Positions 49,897 through 58,364 of a stretch of 64,000 nucleotides of DNA are shown in pieces. Under the pieces are notes generated by a model. That model did not search any database, was not told the origin of the DNA, and was given only the letters and a program-made list of their open reading frames with translations. The stretch is from Nocardioides abyssi (lineage in GTDB: Bacteria > Actinomycetota > Actinomycetes > Propionibacteriales > Nocardioidaceae): assembly GCF_030412915.1 (NCBI RefSeq), contig NZ_JAUHJR010000012.1:1-64000 (forward strand), given 5' to 3'. The translations under genes were made by a program, and so were the position numbers. The stretch's first letter is position 1. Every line of letters begins with the position of its first letter.

Positions 49897-51296
49897 CGAC
49901 CACCACGCCGCAGGACCTGCTGGCCGACATCCCGGAGGTCTCGACCGTCCTCGACGACCGCAGCGAGGAGGTGCCGGAGATCATCCGCGGCACCGGCCAC
50001 CTGCCCGAGATGCGCGTCGACCCGGTGAGCCTCTTCCACCGGGTGCGCGAGGAGTGCGGCGACATCGGCCGCTTCCGGCTCGCCGACAAGCAGGTCGTGC
50101 TCGTCACCGGCGCCGAGGCCAACGAGGCGTTCTTCCGCGCGCCGGACGCCACGCTCGACCAGGCGGCGGCGTACCCCTTCATGACCCCGATCTTCGGCGA
50201 GGGCGTCGTCTTCGACGCCAGCCCCGAGGAGCGCCAGCAGATGCTGAAGAACCAGGCGCTGCGCGGCGACATGATGCGCGGCCACGCGCAGACGATCGAG
50301 GCCGAGATCCGCCGGATGGTCGCCGACTGGGGCGACGAGGGCGAGATCGACCTGCTGGACTTCTTCGCCGAGCTGACGATCTACACCACCTCGGCGTGCC
50401 TGATCGGCAAGCCGTTCCGCGAGGAGCTCGACGCGCAGTTCGCCCAGCACTACCACGAGCTCGAGCACGGCACGGACGCCATCGCCTACGTCGACGCGTA
50501 CGCCGACATCGACTCCTTCCGCCGCCGTGACGCGGCCCGCGCGGAGCTCGTCGCCCTCGTGCAGGGCATCGTCGACCGGCGGGTGGAGCGCGGGCCGGTG
50601 CCGCGCGAGGAGCGCGACCTGCTCGACGTGCTGATCTCGCTGGAGATGTCGGCCGACTACATCACCGGGATCTTCATCTCGATGATGTTCGCCGGCCACC
50701 ACACCAGCAGCGGCACGGCGTCCTGGGCGATGATCGAGCTGCTGCGCCACCCCGACGTGATGGCGCAGGTGGTCGGCGAGCTCGACGACCTCTACGCCGA
50801 CCCAGACGGAACTGGCGCGGTGGAGGTGTCCTTCCAGGCGCTGCGGTCGATCCCGGTGCTGGAGTCGGTGCTCAAGGAGACGCTGCGGCTGCACCCGCCG
50901 CTGATCATCCTGATGCGGCTGGTCCAGGAGGACTTCGAGCTGATGGGCCGCACCATCCCCGCCGGCACCGTCGTCGCGTCGTCGCCGCGGGTCTCGAACC
51001 GGATCGAGGAGGACTTCCCCGACGCCGACACCTTCGACCCGGGCCGCTACATCGACCCGCGCCAGGAGGACCTGCAGAACCGCTGGACCTGGATCCCGTT
51101 CGGCGCCGGCCGGCACCGCTGCGTCGGCAACGCCTTCGCGATGATGCAGATGAAGGCGATCTTCTCCGTGGTGCTGCGCGACTTCGAGTTCGAGGCGGCC
51201 CAGCCGCTGGACTCCTACCGCGACGACTTCACCAAGATGGTGATCCAGCTCGAGCAGCCCTGCCGGGTGCGCTACCGCCGCCGGCCGGGCCGGTGA
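49893..51296 (+). CDS. cyp51: Sterol 14-alpha-demethylase-type cytochrome P450 (CYP51)
   Basis: 467-residue P450 with CYP51 hallmarks. The I-helix segment SMMFAGHHTSSGTASW matches the mycobacterial enzyme, as does the heme loop WIPFGAGRHRCVGNAFAM followed by AIFSVVLRDFEFE. The K-helix is LKETLRLHPPL. The BC-loop region AAAYPFMTPIFGEGVVFD also fits. CYP51 enzymes remove the 14-alpha methyl group of sterols. The bacterial host has no sterol synthesis genes in view, so the physiological substrate is open. The ATG at 49893 follows GGAGG. A 3Fe-4S ferredoxin gene follows directly, as in mycobacteria. Confidence 0.93.
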   Translation: MTTTTPQDLLADIPEVSTVLDDRSEEVPEIIRGTGHLPEMRVDPVSLFHRVREECGDIGRFRLADKQVVLVTGAEANEAFFRAPDATLDQAAAYPFMTPIFGEGVVFDASPEERQQMLKNQALRGDMMRGHAQTIEAEIRRMVADWGDEGEIDLLDFFAELTIYTTSACLIGKPFREELDAQFAQHYHELEHGTDAIAYVDAYADIDSFRRRDAARAELVALVQGIVDRRVERGPVPREERDLLDVLISLEMSADYITGIFISMMFAGHHTSSGTASWAMIELLRHPDVMAQVVGELDDLYADPDGTGAVEVSFQALRSIPVLESVLKETLRLHPPLIILMRLVQEDFELMGRTIPAGTVVASSPRVSNRIEEDFPDADTFDPGRYIDPRQEDLQNRWTWIPFGAGRHRCVGNAFAMMQMKAIFSVVLRDFEFEAAQPLDSYRDDFTKMVIQLEQPCRVRYRRRPGR

Positions 51297-51303
51297 CGGC
51301 GTG

Positions 51304-51543
51304 ATGAGCACGATGCGCGTCCTCGCCGACCTGGACCTGTGCCAGGGCCACCAGCTGTGCCAGGGGGAGGCGCCCGACGTCTTCGGCTTCGACGAGGACG
51401 CCGACGTCGTCGTCGTGCTCGAGGAGCACCCCGACCCCTCCCGCCGGGCCGACGTCGCCCAGGCCGTCAAGTACTGCCCCGCCTTCGCCCTGTCCGTCGA
51501 GGACGGAGCCATCGGAGCCATCGAGGAAGAGGACCGACCATGA
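51304..51543 (+). CDS. 3Fe-4S ferredoxin with CxxHxxC motif
   Basis: 79-residue ferredoxin of the P450-redox type. The cluster motif is CQGHQLCQG with a His where 4Fe-4S proteins have the second Cys, plus KYCPAFAL with the last Cys-Pro. This CxxHxxC form is known for the ferredoxin beside CYP51 in M. tuberculosis. It should deliver electrons to CYP51 and the upstream P450. The start could be ATG 51304 or GTG 51301. Its stop overlaps the next start by four bases. Confidence 0.9.
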   Translation: MSTMRVLADLDLCQGHQLCQGEAPDVFGFDEDADVVVVLEEHPDPSRRADVAQAVKYCPAFALSVEDGAIGAIEEEDRP

Positions 51544-52211
51544 CCGGGACCACCACCGACCTGACCCGCGCCGAGCTCGAGGAGTTCTGGGAGCACTGGC
51601 TGGCGGTGAACCGGCAGGCCGAGAGACAGGCCGACTGGCGGCTGCTCGCCGAGGAGTACGCCGAGGACGCCAGCTACGGCTGGATGTACTCCGTCGACGA
51701 GCACTTCATGGCGGTCGGCCGCGACCAGATCCGCGACTGGGCCATCGGCATCGAGATGGACGGCTTCGACGGCTGGCGCTACGACTACGTCGCCACCGTC
51801 ATGGACGAGTCCAACGGCATGGTCGTCGGCTTCTGGAAGCAGCGCTCGGGGATCGTCGACGACGCCACCGGCAAGGAGTTCGAGATCCTCGGCATCGGCG
51901 GCTCGTGGTTCGGCATCGAGCGGCAGACCGACGGCGCCGACGCCGGGCAGCTGAAGATCGCCTGGCAGCGCGACTGGTTCGACATGCCGTCGACGGCGCA
52001 CACCTTCATGGAGATCCTCAGGTCCGGCAAGGCGCCCGACACGCTCCTGGCGCGGATGAAGGTCTCCGGCCACGGGGTGCCCGGCCACTACCACCTGGCC
52101 GACATCCCCTCGCCGGTCTGGCCGCCCCCGGTCGAGGCCGGTGAGCACGTCCGCCCGGAGCCGACCCAGCCGACCGAGCGGGCCGAGCGGGCCGCGGAGC
52201 CGACCGCATGA
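51540..52211 (+). CDS. SnoaL/NTF2-like fold protein
   Basis: 223-residue protein. An amino-terminal NTF2-type cone fold is suggested by LTRAELEEFWEHWLAVNRQA, YAEDASYGWMYS and GRDQIRDWAIG, and the middle has many aromatic strands (GIGGSWFGIERQT). The carboxy-terminal tail is acidic and Pro/Thr-rich. Enzymes of this fold act as isomerases, cyclases or hydratases on steroid- or polyketide-like substrates. It is coupled by four-base overlaps to both the ferredoxin and the aldehyde dehydrogenase genes. The exact reaction is unknown. Confidence 0.8.
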   Translation: MTGTTTDLTRAELEEFWEHWLAVNRQAERQADWRLLAEEYAEDASYGWMYSVDEHFMAVGRDQIRDWAIGIEMDGFDGWRYDYVATVMDESNGMVVGFWKQRSGIVDDATGKEFEILGIGGSWFGIERQTDGADAGQLKIAWQRDWFDMPSTAHTFMEILRSGKAPDTLLARMKVSGHGVPGHYHLADIPSPVWPPPVEAGEHVRPEPTQPTERAERAAEPTA

Positions 52212-53674
52212 CCGAGCTGACCAACCCGCCGGCCCAGCAGCTGATCGACGGCAAGCTGGTCCCGGCGAGCGACGGCGCGACGTACGCCGTCCTGGGCCCC
52301 GCCACCGGCGAGGTCATCGGCCACGCCCCCGACGGCACCGCGGCCGACGTCGAGGCGGCGATCGCGGCGGCGCGGCGGGCGTTCGACGAGAGCGACTGGT
52401 CGACCGACGTGGCGCTGCGCGTGCGCTGCCTGCGCCAGCTGCACGCGGCGCTGCTGGAGGAGGCCGAGCCGTTCAAGGCGCTGACCACCGCGGAGGTCGG
52501 CATGCCCGGCTTCATGATGGGCGCGGCCGGCTTCGACGTACCGGTCGACGGGCTGCGGTGGGTCACCGACCTGCTGGAGTCCTACGAGTTCGAGACCGAC
52601 CTCGGTGTCGCGAAGCCGATGGGGATCCCCTCGCGCCGGGTCGTGCGGCGCGAGCCGGTCGGCGTGGTCGCGGCGATCAGCCCGTGGAACGTCCCCACCC
52701 AGATCAACCTCGCCAAGATCGGTCCGGCGCTGGCCGCCGGCTGCACGGTCGTGCTCAAGCCCGCTCCCGACACCCCGTGGGTCGCGGCCGAGCTGGGGCG
52801 GCTGGTCGCCGAGCGCACCGACATCCCCGCCGGCGTGCTCAACGTCGTCACCCCGCGCAGCAACGAGGTGGCCTCGGTGCTCGCCAGCGACCCGCGCATC
52901 GACATGGTCTCCTTCACCGGCTCCACCGCCACCGGCCGCGCGGTCATGGCCGCAGCGGCGCCGACGCTGAAGAAGGTCTTCCTCGAGCTCGGCGGCAAGT
53001 CCGCGGCGATCGCGCTCGACGACGCCGACGTGGCCGCGGTCGCCGGCGCGACGGCGTTCACGGCCTGCATCCACGCCGGCCAGGGCTGCGCGATCACCAC
53101 CCGCCTGGTGGTGCCGCGCGACCGGTACGACGAGGCGGTGCAGGTCGCCGCGGCGACGATGGAGTCGATCGGCGTCAAGGACCCGTCCGACCCCGGCGCG
53201 ATCTGCGGGCCGGTGATCTCCCAGGTCCAACGGGACCGGGTGGAGTCCTACCTGCGGCTGGCCGAGGAGGAGGGCGGCACGTTCGCCACCGGCGGTCACG
53301 TCCTCGACGACCGGCCCGGCTACTGGGTCGCCCCGACCGTCGTCGCCGGCCTCGACAGCTCCTCGCGGCTCGCCCAGGAGGAGGTCTTCGGGCCGGTGCT
53401 CGTCGTGCTCCCGCACGACGGGGACGACGACGCCGTGCGGATCGCCAACGACTCGGCGTACGGGCTCTCCGGCTCGGTCGACTCCGGCTCGCTGGAGCGC
53501 GCCAAGGCCGTCGCCGACCGCATCCGCACCGGCACCCTCGCGGTCAACGGCGGCGTGTGGTTCAGCCCCGACGTGCCCTTCGGCGGCTACAAGCAGTCCG
53601 GCCTCGGCCGGGAGATGGGCGTCGCCGGCTTCGAGGAGTACCTCGAGACCAAGACCCTCGCCTTCCCAGCTTGA
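52208..53674 (+). CDS. Aldehyde dehydrogenase
   Basis: 488-residue NAD(P)-dependent aldehyde dehydrogenase. The cofactor motif is FTGSTATGRAV, the general base lies in LELGGKSAAI, and the nucleophilic Cys is in HAGQGCAITTR; EEVFGPVLVV and NGGVWFSPDVPFGGYKQSG close the family pattern. It is coupled to the upstream gene by ATGA. The same family (aldA, Rv0768) sits in the mycobacterial CYP51 region. It would oxidise an aldehyde formed by P450 action. Confidence 0.93.
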   Translation: MTELTNPPAQQLIDGKLVPASDGATYAVLGPATGEVIGHAPDGTAADVEAAIAAARRAFDESDWSTDVALRVRCLRQLHAALLEEAEPFKALTTAEVGMPGFMMGAAGFDVPVDGLRWVTDLLESYEFETDLGVAKPMGIPSRRVVRREPVGVVAAISPWNVPTQINLAKIGPALAAGCTVVLKPAPDTPWVAAELGRLVAERTDIPAGVLNVVTPRSNEVASVLASDPRIDMVSFTGSTATGRAVMAAAAPTLKKVFLELGGKSAAIALDDADVAAVAGATAFTACIHAGQGCAITTRLVVPRDRYDEAVQVAAATMESIGVKDPSDPGAICGPVISQVQRDRVESYLRLAEEEGGTFATGGHVLDDRPGYWVAPTVVAGLDSSSRLAQEEVFGPVLVVLPHDGDDDAVRIANDSAYGLSGSVDSGSLERAKAVADRIRTGTLAVNGGVWFSPDVPFGGYKQSGLGREMGVAGFEEYLETKTLAFPA

Positions 53675-53725
53675 GCGAGCCCGCGTGGCCGCGGGCGGAG
53701 CCCGTGGCCACGGTCACGGGCGAAG

Positions 53726-53795
53726 GTTGAGGAGGCTCGGCGTGCGCGGAGCGCAGCGAGGCGGACGCGAGCCGTCTCGAAACCCAGTGAGACGA
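53726..53795. repeat. REP-like palindromic repeat, single copy
   Basis: It starts GGTTGAGGAGG and ends CCGTCTCGAAACCC, the same termini as the cluster at 46712-47152, with a different palindromic core containing GTGCGCGGAGCGCA. A small inverted repeat, GCCCGTG and CACGGGC, lies just before it. It separates the aldehyde dehydrogenase gene from the next SDR gene and is the only large gap (138 bases) in the cluster. Confidence 0.8.
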
Positions 53796-53812
53796 AAGGT
53801 AGGGGTGACCAG

Positions 53813-54547
53813 ATGAGCAGACTCCAGGACATGGTCGTCGTCGTGACCGGCGCGGCGCAGGGCATCGGCGAGGCGTACGCCCGGGCGCTGGCCGCTGAGG
53901 GCGCGTCGGTCGTCGTGGCCGACCTCAACGCCGAGGCCGGCGAGAAGGTCGCCGCGGACGTCGGCGGCATCTTCGTGCGCACCGACGTCTCCTCCCACGA
54001 GGACGCGACGGCGCTGGTGGCGGCGACGGTCGAGCGGTACGGCGGCATCGACGGGCTGGTCAACAACGCCGCGATCTACGGCGACATGCAGTTCGACCTG
54101 CTGATCAGTGTCGACTGGGACTACTACCGGAAGTTCATGAGCGTGAACATGGACGGCGCGCTCGTGATGACCCGCGCGGTCTACCCCGAGATGCAGAAGC
54201 GCGGCGGCGGCTCGATCGTCAACCAGAGCTCGACGGCGGCCTACCTCTACTCCGGCTTCTACGGGCTCGCCAAGGTCGGCGTCAACGGTCTGACCCAGCA
54301 GCTCGCCCACGAGCTCGGCGGCATGGGCATCCGGGTCAACGCGATCGCGCCCGGCCCGACCGACACCGAGGCCACGCGCACCCAGGCCGGCGGCGCGTCC
54401 AAGGAGCTGGTGAAGTCGCTGGCCATCAAGCGGATGGGCCAGCCCGAGGACATGGTCGGCGCCTGCGTCTTCCTGCTCTCCGACGAGGCCTCGTGGGTGA
54501 CCGGTCAGATCCTGGCCGTCGACGGCGGGCAGACGTTCCGTGGCTGA
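53813..54547 (+). CDS. Short-chain dehydrogenase/reductase
   Basis: 244-residue SDR. The cofactor loop is VVTGAAQGIGEAYARAL, VNNAAIYG and the catalytic YGLAKVGVNGL follow, with the Ser in NQSSTAAYLY. Late GQILAVDGGQTFRG is typical of the classical subfamily. The start follows AGGGG. Its end overlaps the next gene's GTG by eight bases. It corresponds in order to Rv0769 of M. tuberculosis. It likely handles a secondary alcohol in the same pathway. Confidence 0.92.
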   Translation: MSRLQDMVVVVTGAAQGIGEAYARALAAEGASVVVADLNAEAGEKVAADVGGIFVRTDVSSHEDATALVAATVERYGGIDGLVNNAAIYGDMQFDLLISVDWDYYRKFMSVNMDGALVMTRAVYPEMQKRGGGSIVNQSSTAAYLYSGFYGLAKVGVNGLTQQLAHELGGMGIRVNAIAPGPTDTEATRTQAGGASKELVKSLAIKRMGQPEDMVGACVFLLSDEASWVTGQILAVDGGQTFRG

Positions 54548-55391
54548 GGCCGCTGCCGGGTCGGTCATCGGCTTCGTCGGCCTGGGCAACATCGGCAAGC
54601 CGATGGCGCTCCGGCTCGCGGCCGCGGAGGCCCTCGACGTCCACGTGTACGACGTCGCGCCGGGGCCGCTGGCCGAGCTCGAGGCCGCCGGGGCGAAGGT
54701 CGCGGGGTCGGTGGCCGACCTGGCCGCCGCCGTCGACGTGCTGTGCGTGATGGTCCGCGACGACGACCAGGTGCGCGCGGTGCTCGACGAGGCGCTGACC
54801 ACCGCGCGCGGCGGTCTGGTGGTCGTCGTCCACTCGACGGTCGCCCCCGGCACCCCCGGTGAGCTGGCCGACCTCGCCGCGCGCTCCGGCGTACGGCTCC
54901 TCGACGCGCCGGTCAGCGGCGGCCCGATGGGCGCCGCCGACGGCACACTCGCGATCCTGGTCGGCGGGGAGGACGAGGCGTTCGCGGCGGCCCGGCCCGC
55001 GCTGGAGGCGATGGGCACCAAGGTCGTGCACACCGGACCGGTCGGATCGGGCACGCGCTTCAAGCTGGCGCGCAACCTCATGCACTTCGTGTCGTTCACC
55101 GCCGCCACCGAGGCGCAGCGGCTGGCCGAGGCCGCCGGGCTGGACCTCAAGGCGCTCGGCGACGTCGTGCGCCACACCGACGCGATCACCGGCGGGCCGG
55201 GCGCGATCATGCACCGGGAGACCGCGGCGTCGATCGCGCCGGACGACTTCTGGCACGGGGTGTTCTCCCACGTGGCGGCGCTGGGGGAGAAGGACCTCGG
55301 GTTCGCCGTCGCGCTGGCGGACGAGCTCGGTGTCGACGTACCGCTCGCGCGGCTCGCGGAGCAGCGGCTGAGGAAGGGACTGGGACTGTGA
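54540..55391 (+). CDS. 3-hydroxyisobutyrate dehydrogenase-type NAD(P) oxidoreductase
   Basis: 283-residue beta-hydroxyacid dehydrogenase. The amino-terminal Rossmann motif is IGFVGLGNIGKPMALRLA. The substrate motif LLDAPVSGGPMGAADGTL and the catalytic Lys in GSGTRFKLARNLMHF complete the family set. The GTG at 54540 overlaps the upstream SDR by eight bases, and its stop overlaps the next GTG by four. It matches Rv0770 in the mycobacterial order. The substrate is probably a 3-hydroxyacid or an aldehyde acid; this is inferred. Confidence 0.9.
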   Translation: MAEAAAGSVIGFVGLGNIGKPMALRLAAAEALDVHVYDVAPGPLAELEAAGAKVAGSVADLAAAVDVLCVMVRDDDQVRAVLDEALTTARGGLVVVVHSTVAPGTPGELADLAARSGVRLLDAPVSGGPMGAADGTLAILVGGEDEAFAAARPALEAMGTKVVHTGPVGSGTRFKLARNLMHFVSFTAATEAQRLAEAAGLDLKALGDVVRHTDAITGGPGAIMHRETAASIAPDDFWHGVFSHVAALGEKDLGFAVALADELGVDVPLARLAEQRLRKGLGL

Positions 55392-55822
55392 ACGAGGACC
55401 GCACCGCCAAGTTCGACCACCTCCCCGAGACCCGCCGGCGCGGGCTGGAGAAGATGGAGGAGGTCTACGGCTTCGAGATGTCCGACGGCGACGGCGACTT
55501 CTTCCGCTACACCGCCGACCACCTCTTCGCCGAGATCTGGACCCGCCCCGGCCTCTCCGACCGCGACCGGCGGCTGCTGCTCATCGGCATGCTCGCCGGC
55601 CAGGGCGCCGCGGACGTGCTCGGCATCCAGGTGCCGGCCGCCCACGCCAACGGGGAGCTCGACGACGAGGCGTTGCGTGAGATCGTGGTGTTCGTGAGCC
55701 ACTACGCCGGCTGGCCCAACGGGGCCCGCCTCAACTCGATCGTCGAGGACACCATCGCCAAGGCGGCCCGTCGCGCCGCGCGCGCGGCCGACCGGGCGGA
55801 GCAGCCGGGGGAGCAGTCCTGA
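55388..55822 (+). CDS. Carboxymuconolactone decarboxylase-family protein
   Basis: 144-residue AhpD/CMD-fold protein. The family region is IWTRPGLSDRDRRLLLIGML followed by HANGELDDEALREIVVFVSHYAGWPN. The CxxC pair of AhpD is absent, so a disulphide reductase role is unlikely and a lactone-decarboxylase-like or scaffold role is more fitting. It is coupled to the dehydrogenase by a GTGA overlap and corresponds to Rv0771. A GNAT-like gene follows, overlapping its stop. Confidence 0.87.
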   Translation: MNEDRTAKFDHLPETRRRGLEKMEEVYGFEMSDGDGDFFRYTADHLFAEIWTRPGLSDRDRRLLLIGMLAGQGAADVLGIQVPAAHANGELDDEALREIVVFVSHYAGWPNGARLNSIVEDTIAKAARRAARAADRAEQPGEQS

Positions 55823-56499
55823 GCGCTGCGACCGCCGTCCGCCCGCTCACCCTCGCCGACCTCGACCGGGTCGTCGCGCTCCTCGAGCGTCGCCTCACCC
55901 GCACCGCGGCCTGGGCGCCGCGGCTGTGGCGACCCGCCGAGCAGGCGCCCGCCGTGCTCCGAGCGATGGCGGAGCGGATGCTGGCCGCGCCCGACGCCGT
56001 CTGCCTCGGCACCGACGACGCGGTCCTCCTGGGCGTACGCCGCGGGGCCGGCGTGGTCGTCGACCACCTGGAGTCCGCCGGCGACGACCCCGATGCGCTC
56101 GCCCGGCTGCTGACCAGCGTGCCGGCCGACGCGGGGGAGGTGCGCGTCTTCACCCCACTCGCCGACGAGGTGCGGATCGCTGCGACCGACGCCGCCGGCC
56201 TCGCCGTCACCGGCCGTTGGTGGGTCCGCGACCTGCCCGTCACCCTCGCGGTCGCCGCCAACCTGGCCGCCCCGCGCCCGGGCTACTCCCTCGCCCCGGC
56301 CCCGCCCTTCCACGATCCCGGTGGCCCGATCGCCGTCATCGGCAAGGCCGCCTCGGCCCAGGAGCTGGTCGAGCTCGGCGTCGACGCCGCCGCCCGCGAC
56401 GCCCGGGTCGCCGTCGTCATCGCCGACGCCGGCTCACCGTTGGAAGCCCTTGCCGCCGACGCGGCGTACAGGCCGGTCGCGGAGCTGCGGGCGCGCTGA
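55819..56499 (+). CDS. GNAT-like protein with probable CTG start
   Basis: About 226 residues. The amino-terminal VRPLTLADLDRVVALLERR resembles the first helix of GNAT acetyltransferases, but the rest is not clearly recognisable. No ATG, GTG or TTG precedes residue 44 in this frame. The CTG at 55819, overlapping the upstream stop as CTGA with GGGGGAG before it, is therefore the likely start; GTG or ATG near 55950 would remove the conserved beginning. It ends the CYP51 gene run. Function unknown. Confidence 0.65.
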   Translation: MSAATAVRPLTLADLDRVVALLERRLTRTAAWAPRLWRPAEQAPAVLRAMAERMLAAPDAVCLGTDDAVLLGVRRGAGVVVDHLESAGDDPDALARLLTSVPADAGEVRVFTPLADEVRIAATDAAGLAVTGRWWVRDLPVTLAVAANLAAPRPGYSLAPAPPFHDPGGPIAVIGKAASAQELVELGVDAAARDARVAVVIADAGSPLEALAADAAYRPVAELRAR

Positions 56500-56639
56500 A
56501 GGGCGCGTTGCCGCTCATCGATGGTGGTGGGCGCCCGTCACACTTCGCCGCGTGCCGGCGCCGTACAGACACCGATCCTCTGGGAGAAACGTGCTCGGTA
56601 GCCGCGAGTCTCGCGGATCTGCTTATCCCCGCGGCTCGA

Positions 56640-57830
56640 TCACGCTGTCGTCAGCCGACGGGCCAGGGCCAAGGTCCACAGGCAGCCCGTCAGTGCAATT
56701 GCGGCACCCACACCGAATGCCCCATTGATGCCGAGGCTCTCCGCAACGAGACCGAGGATGATCGGACCTCCGCCGAGACCGACGTCGAGCATGGCAGAGG
56801 CCGTGCCTGAGGCTGCACCACGCTGTGACGCGGACGCGGTCGCGAAGATCGCGGTGAAGAACGCAGGGGTGCTGAAGCTGACGCCCAGTCCCATCAGAGC
56901 CGCCCCGATCAGCAGCCCCGTCGGTGTCGCGGACACAGCAGGGAGTCCCAGCCCGACGCCGATCACGAGCAGCGAGACAGCTCCGAGCGGAAGCGCCGGC
57001 AGCCGGTCCGGAACCTTCGCGAACGCGACCCGGCACACCACGACGACCAATCCGTAGACGGCCAGCGGCAGGCTCGAGCTAGCGACGCCGACGTCCCGGG
57101 CATAGAGAGCGGCGAACGCGAGGAAGCCGCCCACAGGGAGGATCGACGTGAGCAGACCCAGGGCGGCGGGAAGCGCTGGACGGTGAATCAGCGGGGCCTT
57201 CGCCTCGGGCGCCTCGCTCGGCGCGCGTGTCTCACCGATGCTCGAGACCACTGCAGCTGCGATCACCAGGAGCGCGGCGGCGCCGTACCACGCTCCGGTG
57301 AAGCCGATAGTGCTGACCAGAAGTTCGCCGAGCGGCGGTCCCAGCGTCAGCCCGAGATAGAGGCCGAGCGAGTTGTAGCTCAATGCCTCCCCCATCCGGG
57401 TCGCCGGGGCGAGGTCAGCGAGCGCGGCAAACGAGGCGACGAAGAAGGCAGCCTCGGCCGCACCGAAGAGGAGCCGGAGAGCGACGATCAGTGGCACTGT
57501 CTCCGCGAACGCGGTCAGGAACATCGCGACCGAGGCGAGCAAGGCCCCTCCCACCAGGAGCGGGCGCCGCCCTCGCGTATCGCTGAGCCTGCCCGCGAAG
57601 GGGCGTAACACAAGGGCGGTGACCGCGAACGCACCGAAGGCGAGCCCGGCGGCCGCCTCGTCGGAGCCGACGGGTCCAGTCACATAGGCAGGCAGGGCGT
57701 AGATCGCAACGCCGGTCGCACTGAAGTAGACGAGGTCTGCGAGAGACAGCCGTACAAAGGCCGCCGTGAACAGTGCGGGCCGCGACTCATCAGGTCCCGC
57801 TCCAGGACGTGTGGGCGGCGGAGCGGTCAT
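56640..57830 (-). CDS. Major facilitator superfamily transporter
   Basis: 396-residue membrane protein with 12 predicted helices. The MFS signature after helix 2 is RPFAGRLSDTRGRRPLLVGG. The antiporter-type motif region is LGLYLGLTLGPPLGELL. A long central loop (ETRAPSEAPEAKAPLIHR) divides two halves. It resembles sugar- or drug-efflux members; the substrate cannot be told. Its base composition looks less GC-biased at third positions than its neighbours, and an IS scar follows upstream (58018), so it may have been acquired. Confidence 0.88.
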   Translation of the reverse strand: MTAPPPTRPGAGPDESRPALFTAAFVRLSLADLVYFSATGVAIYALPAYVTGPVGSDEAAAGLAFGAFAVTALVLRPFAGRLSDTRGRRPLLVGGALLASVAMFLTAFAETVPLIVALRLLFGAAEAAFFVASFAALADLAPATRMGEALSYNSLGLYLGLTLGPPLGELLVSTIGFTGAWYGAAALLVIAAAVVSSIGETRAPSEAPEAKAPLIHRPALPAALGLLTSILPVGGFLAFAALYARDVGVASSSLPLAVYGLVVVVCRVAFAKVPDRLPALPLGAVSLLVIGVGLGLPAVSATPTGLLIGAALMGLGVSFSTPAFFTAIFATASASQRGAASGTASAMLDVGLGGGPIILGLVAESLGINGAFGVGAAIALTGCLWTLALARRLTTA

Positions 57831-58364
57831 CCGCTAAGCGTCCTCCGGCCGGCTCGCCCCCACAATGCACCGACTGACAGCCTCCGCCACGAGCCGTACT
57901 TGGCTGCACGTATTCGCTCGTGCCAACGCATCAGCGTGCCGCATTGAGTGACTCCAATCGAAGGTGCGTCACGCCGCCGCCTATCGGTGACAGCTCCATG
58001 TCCGCTCATGCCGATGAGGGTCTGCTGCACGAACGGGTGACAGCGGGGCCCCACGACCAAGTCGGACAGGTCTGCACGTCCCTGATCGACCGTGGGCGGG
58101 CCGCTGTCGTCGACGGACTACCCGAAGTGCCGACCGGGGACCCGCCGACCTGCGCAAACTCCTCGCCCGACGGACTTCTGGTAGTCGGTCGACGAACCAC
58201 CAGGTCTGGCCGAAGCGGTCGGCGCACTTCGGCCAGAGTGACCGGATCTGCCGCTTTCCGCACCCGCACATGCTGAAGACGCGCAGGACCTGCCATGCCC
58301 GCGTACGGGTCAAGCGCATGCTCCGACCTAGGCAAATAGGTATGGTGCTAGTACGATCAGTATC
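57831..58364. other. Gene-poor region with IS scar
   Basis: Over 500 bases without a convincing gene. The IS3-type terminal sequence at 58018-58043 is inverted relative to copy 1. Minus-strand frames from about 58330 to 57980 are open but carry no full family motif; WWFVD near 58197 recalls IS6-like transposases only weakly. It is best explained as remains of one or more insertion sequences. Confidence 0.5.
58018..58043 (-). repeat. IS3 terminal sequence, copy 2 (inverted)
   Basis: An exact 26-base reverse complement of 2361-2386. No IS3 transposase frame adjoins it, so it is a scar or a terminal fragment. The identity ends sharply on both sides. Confidence 0.75.
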
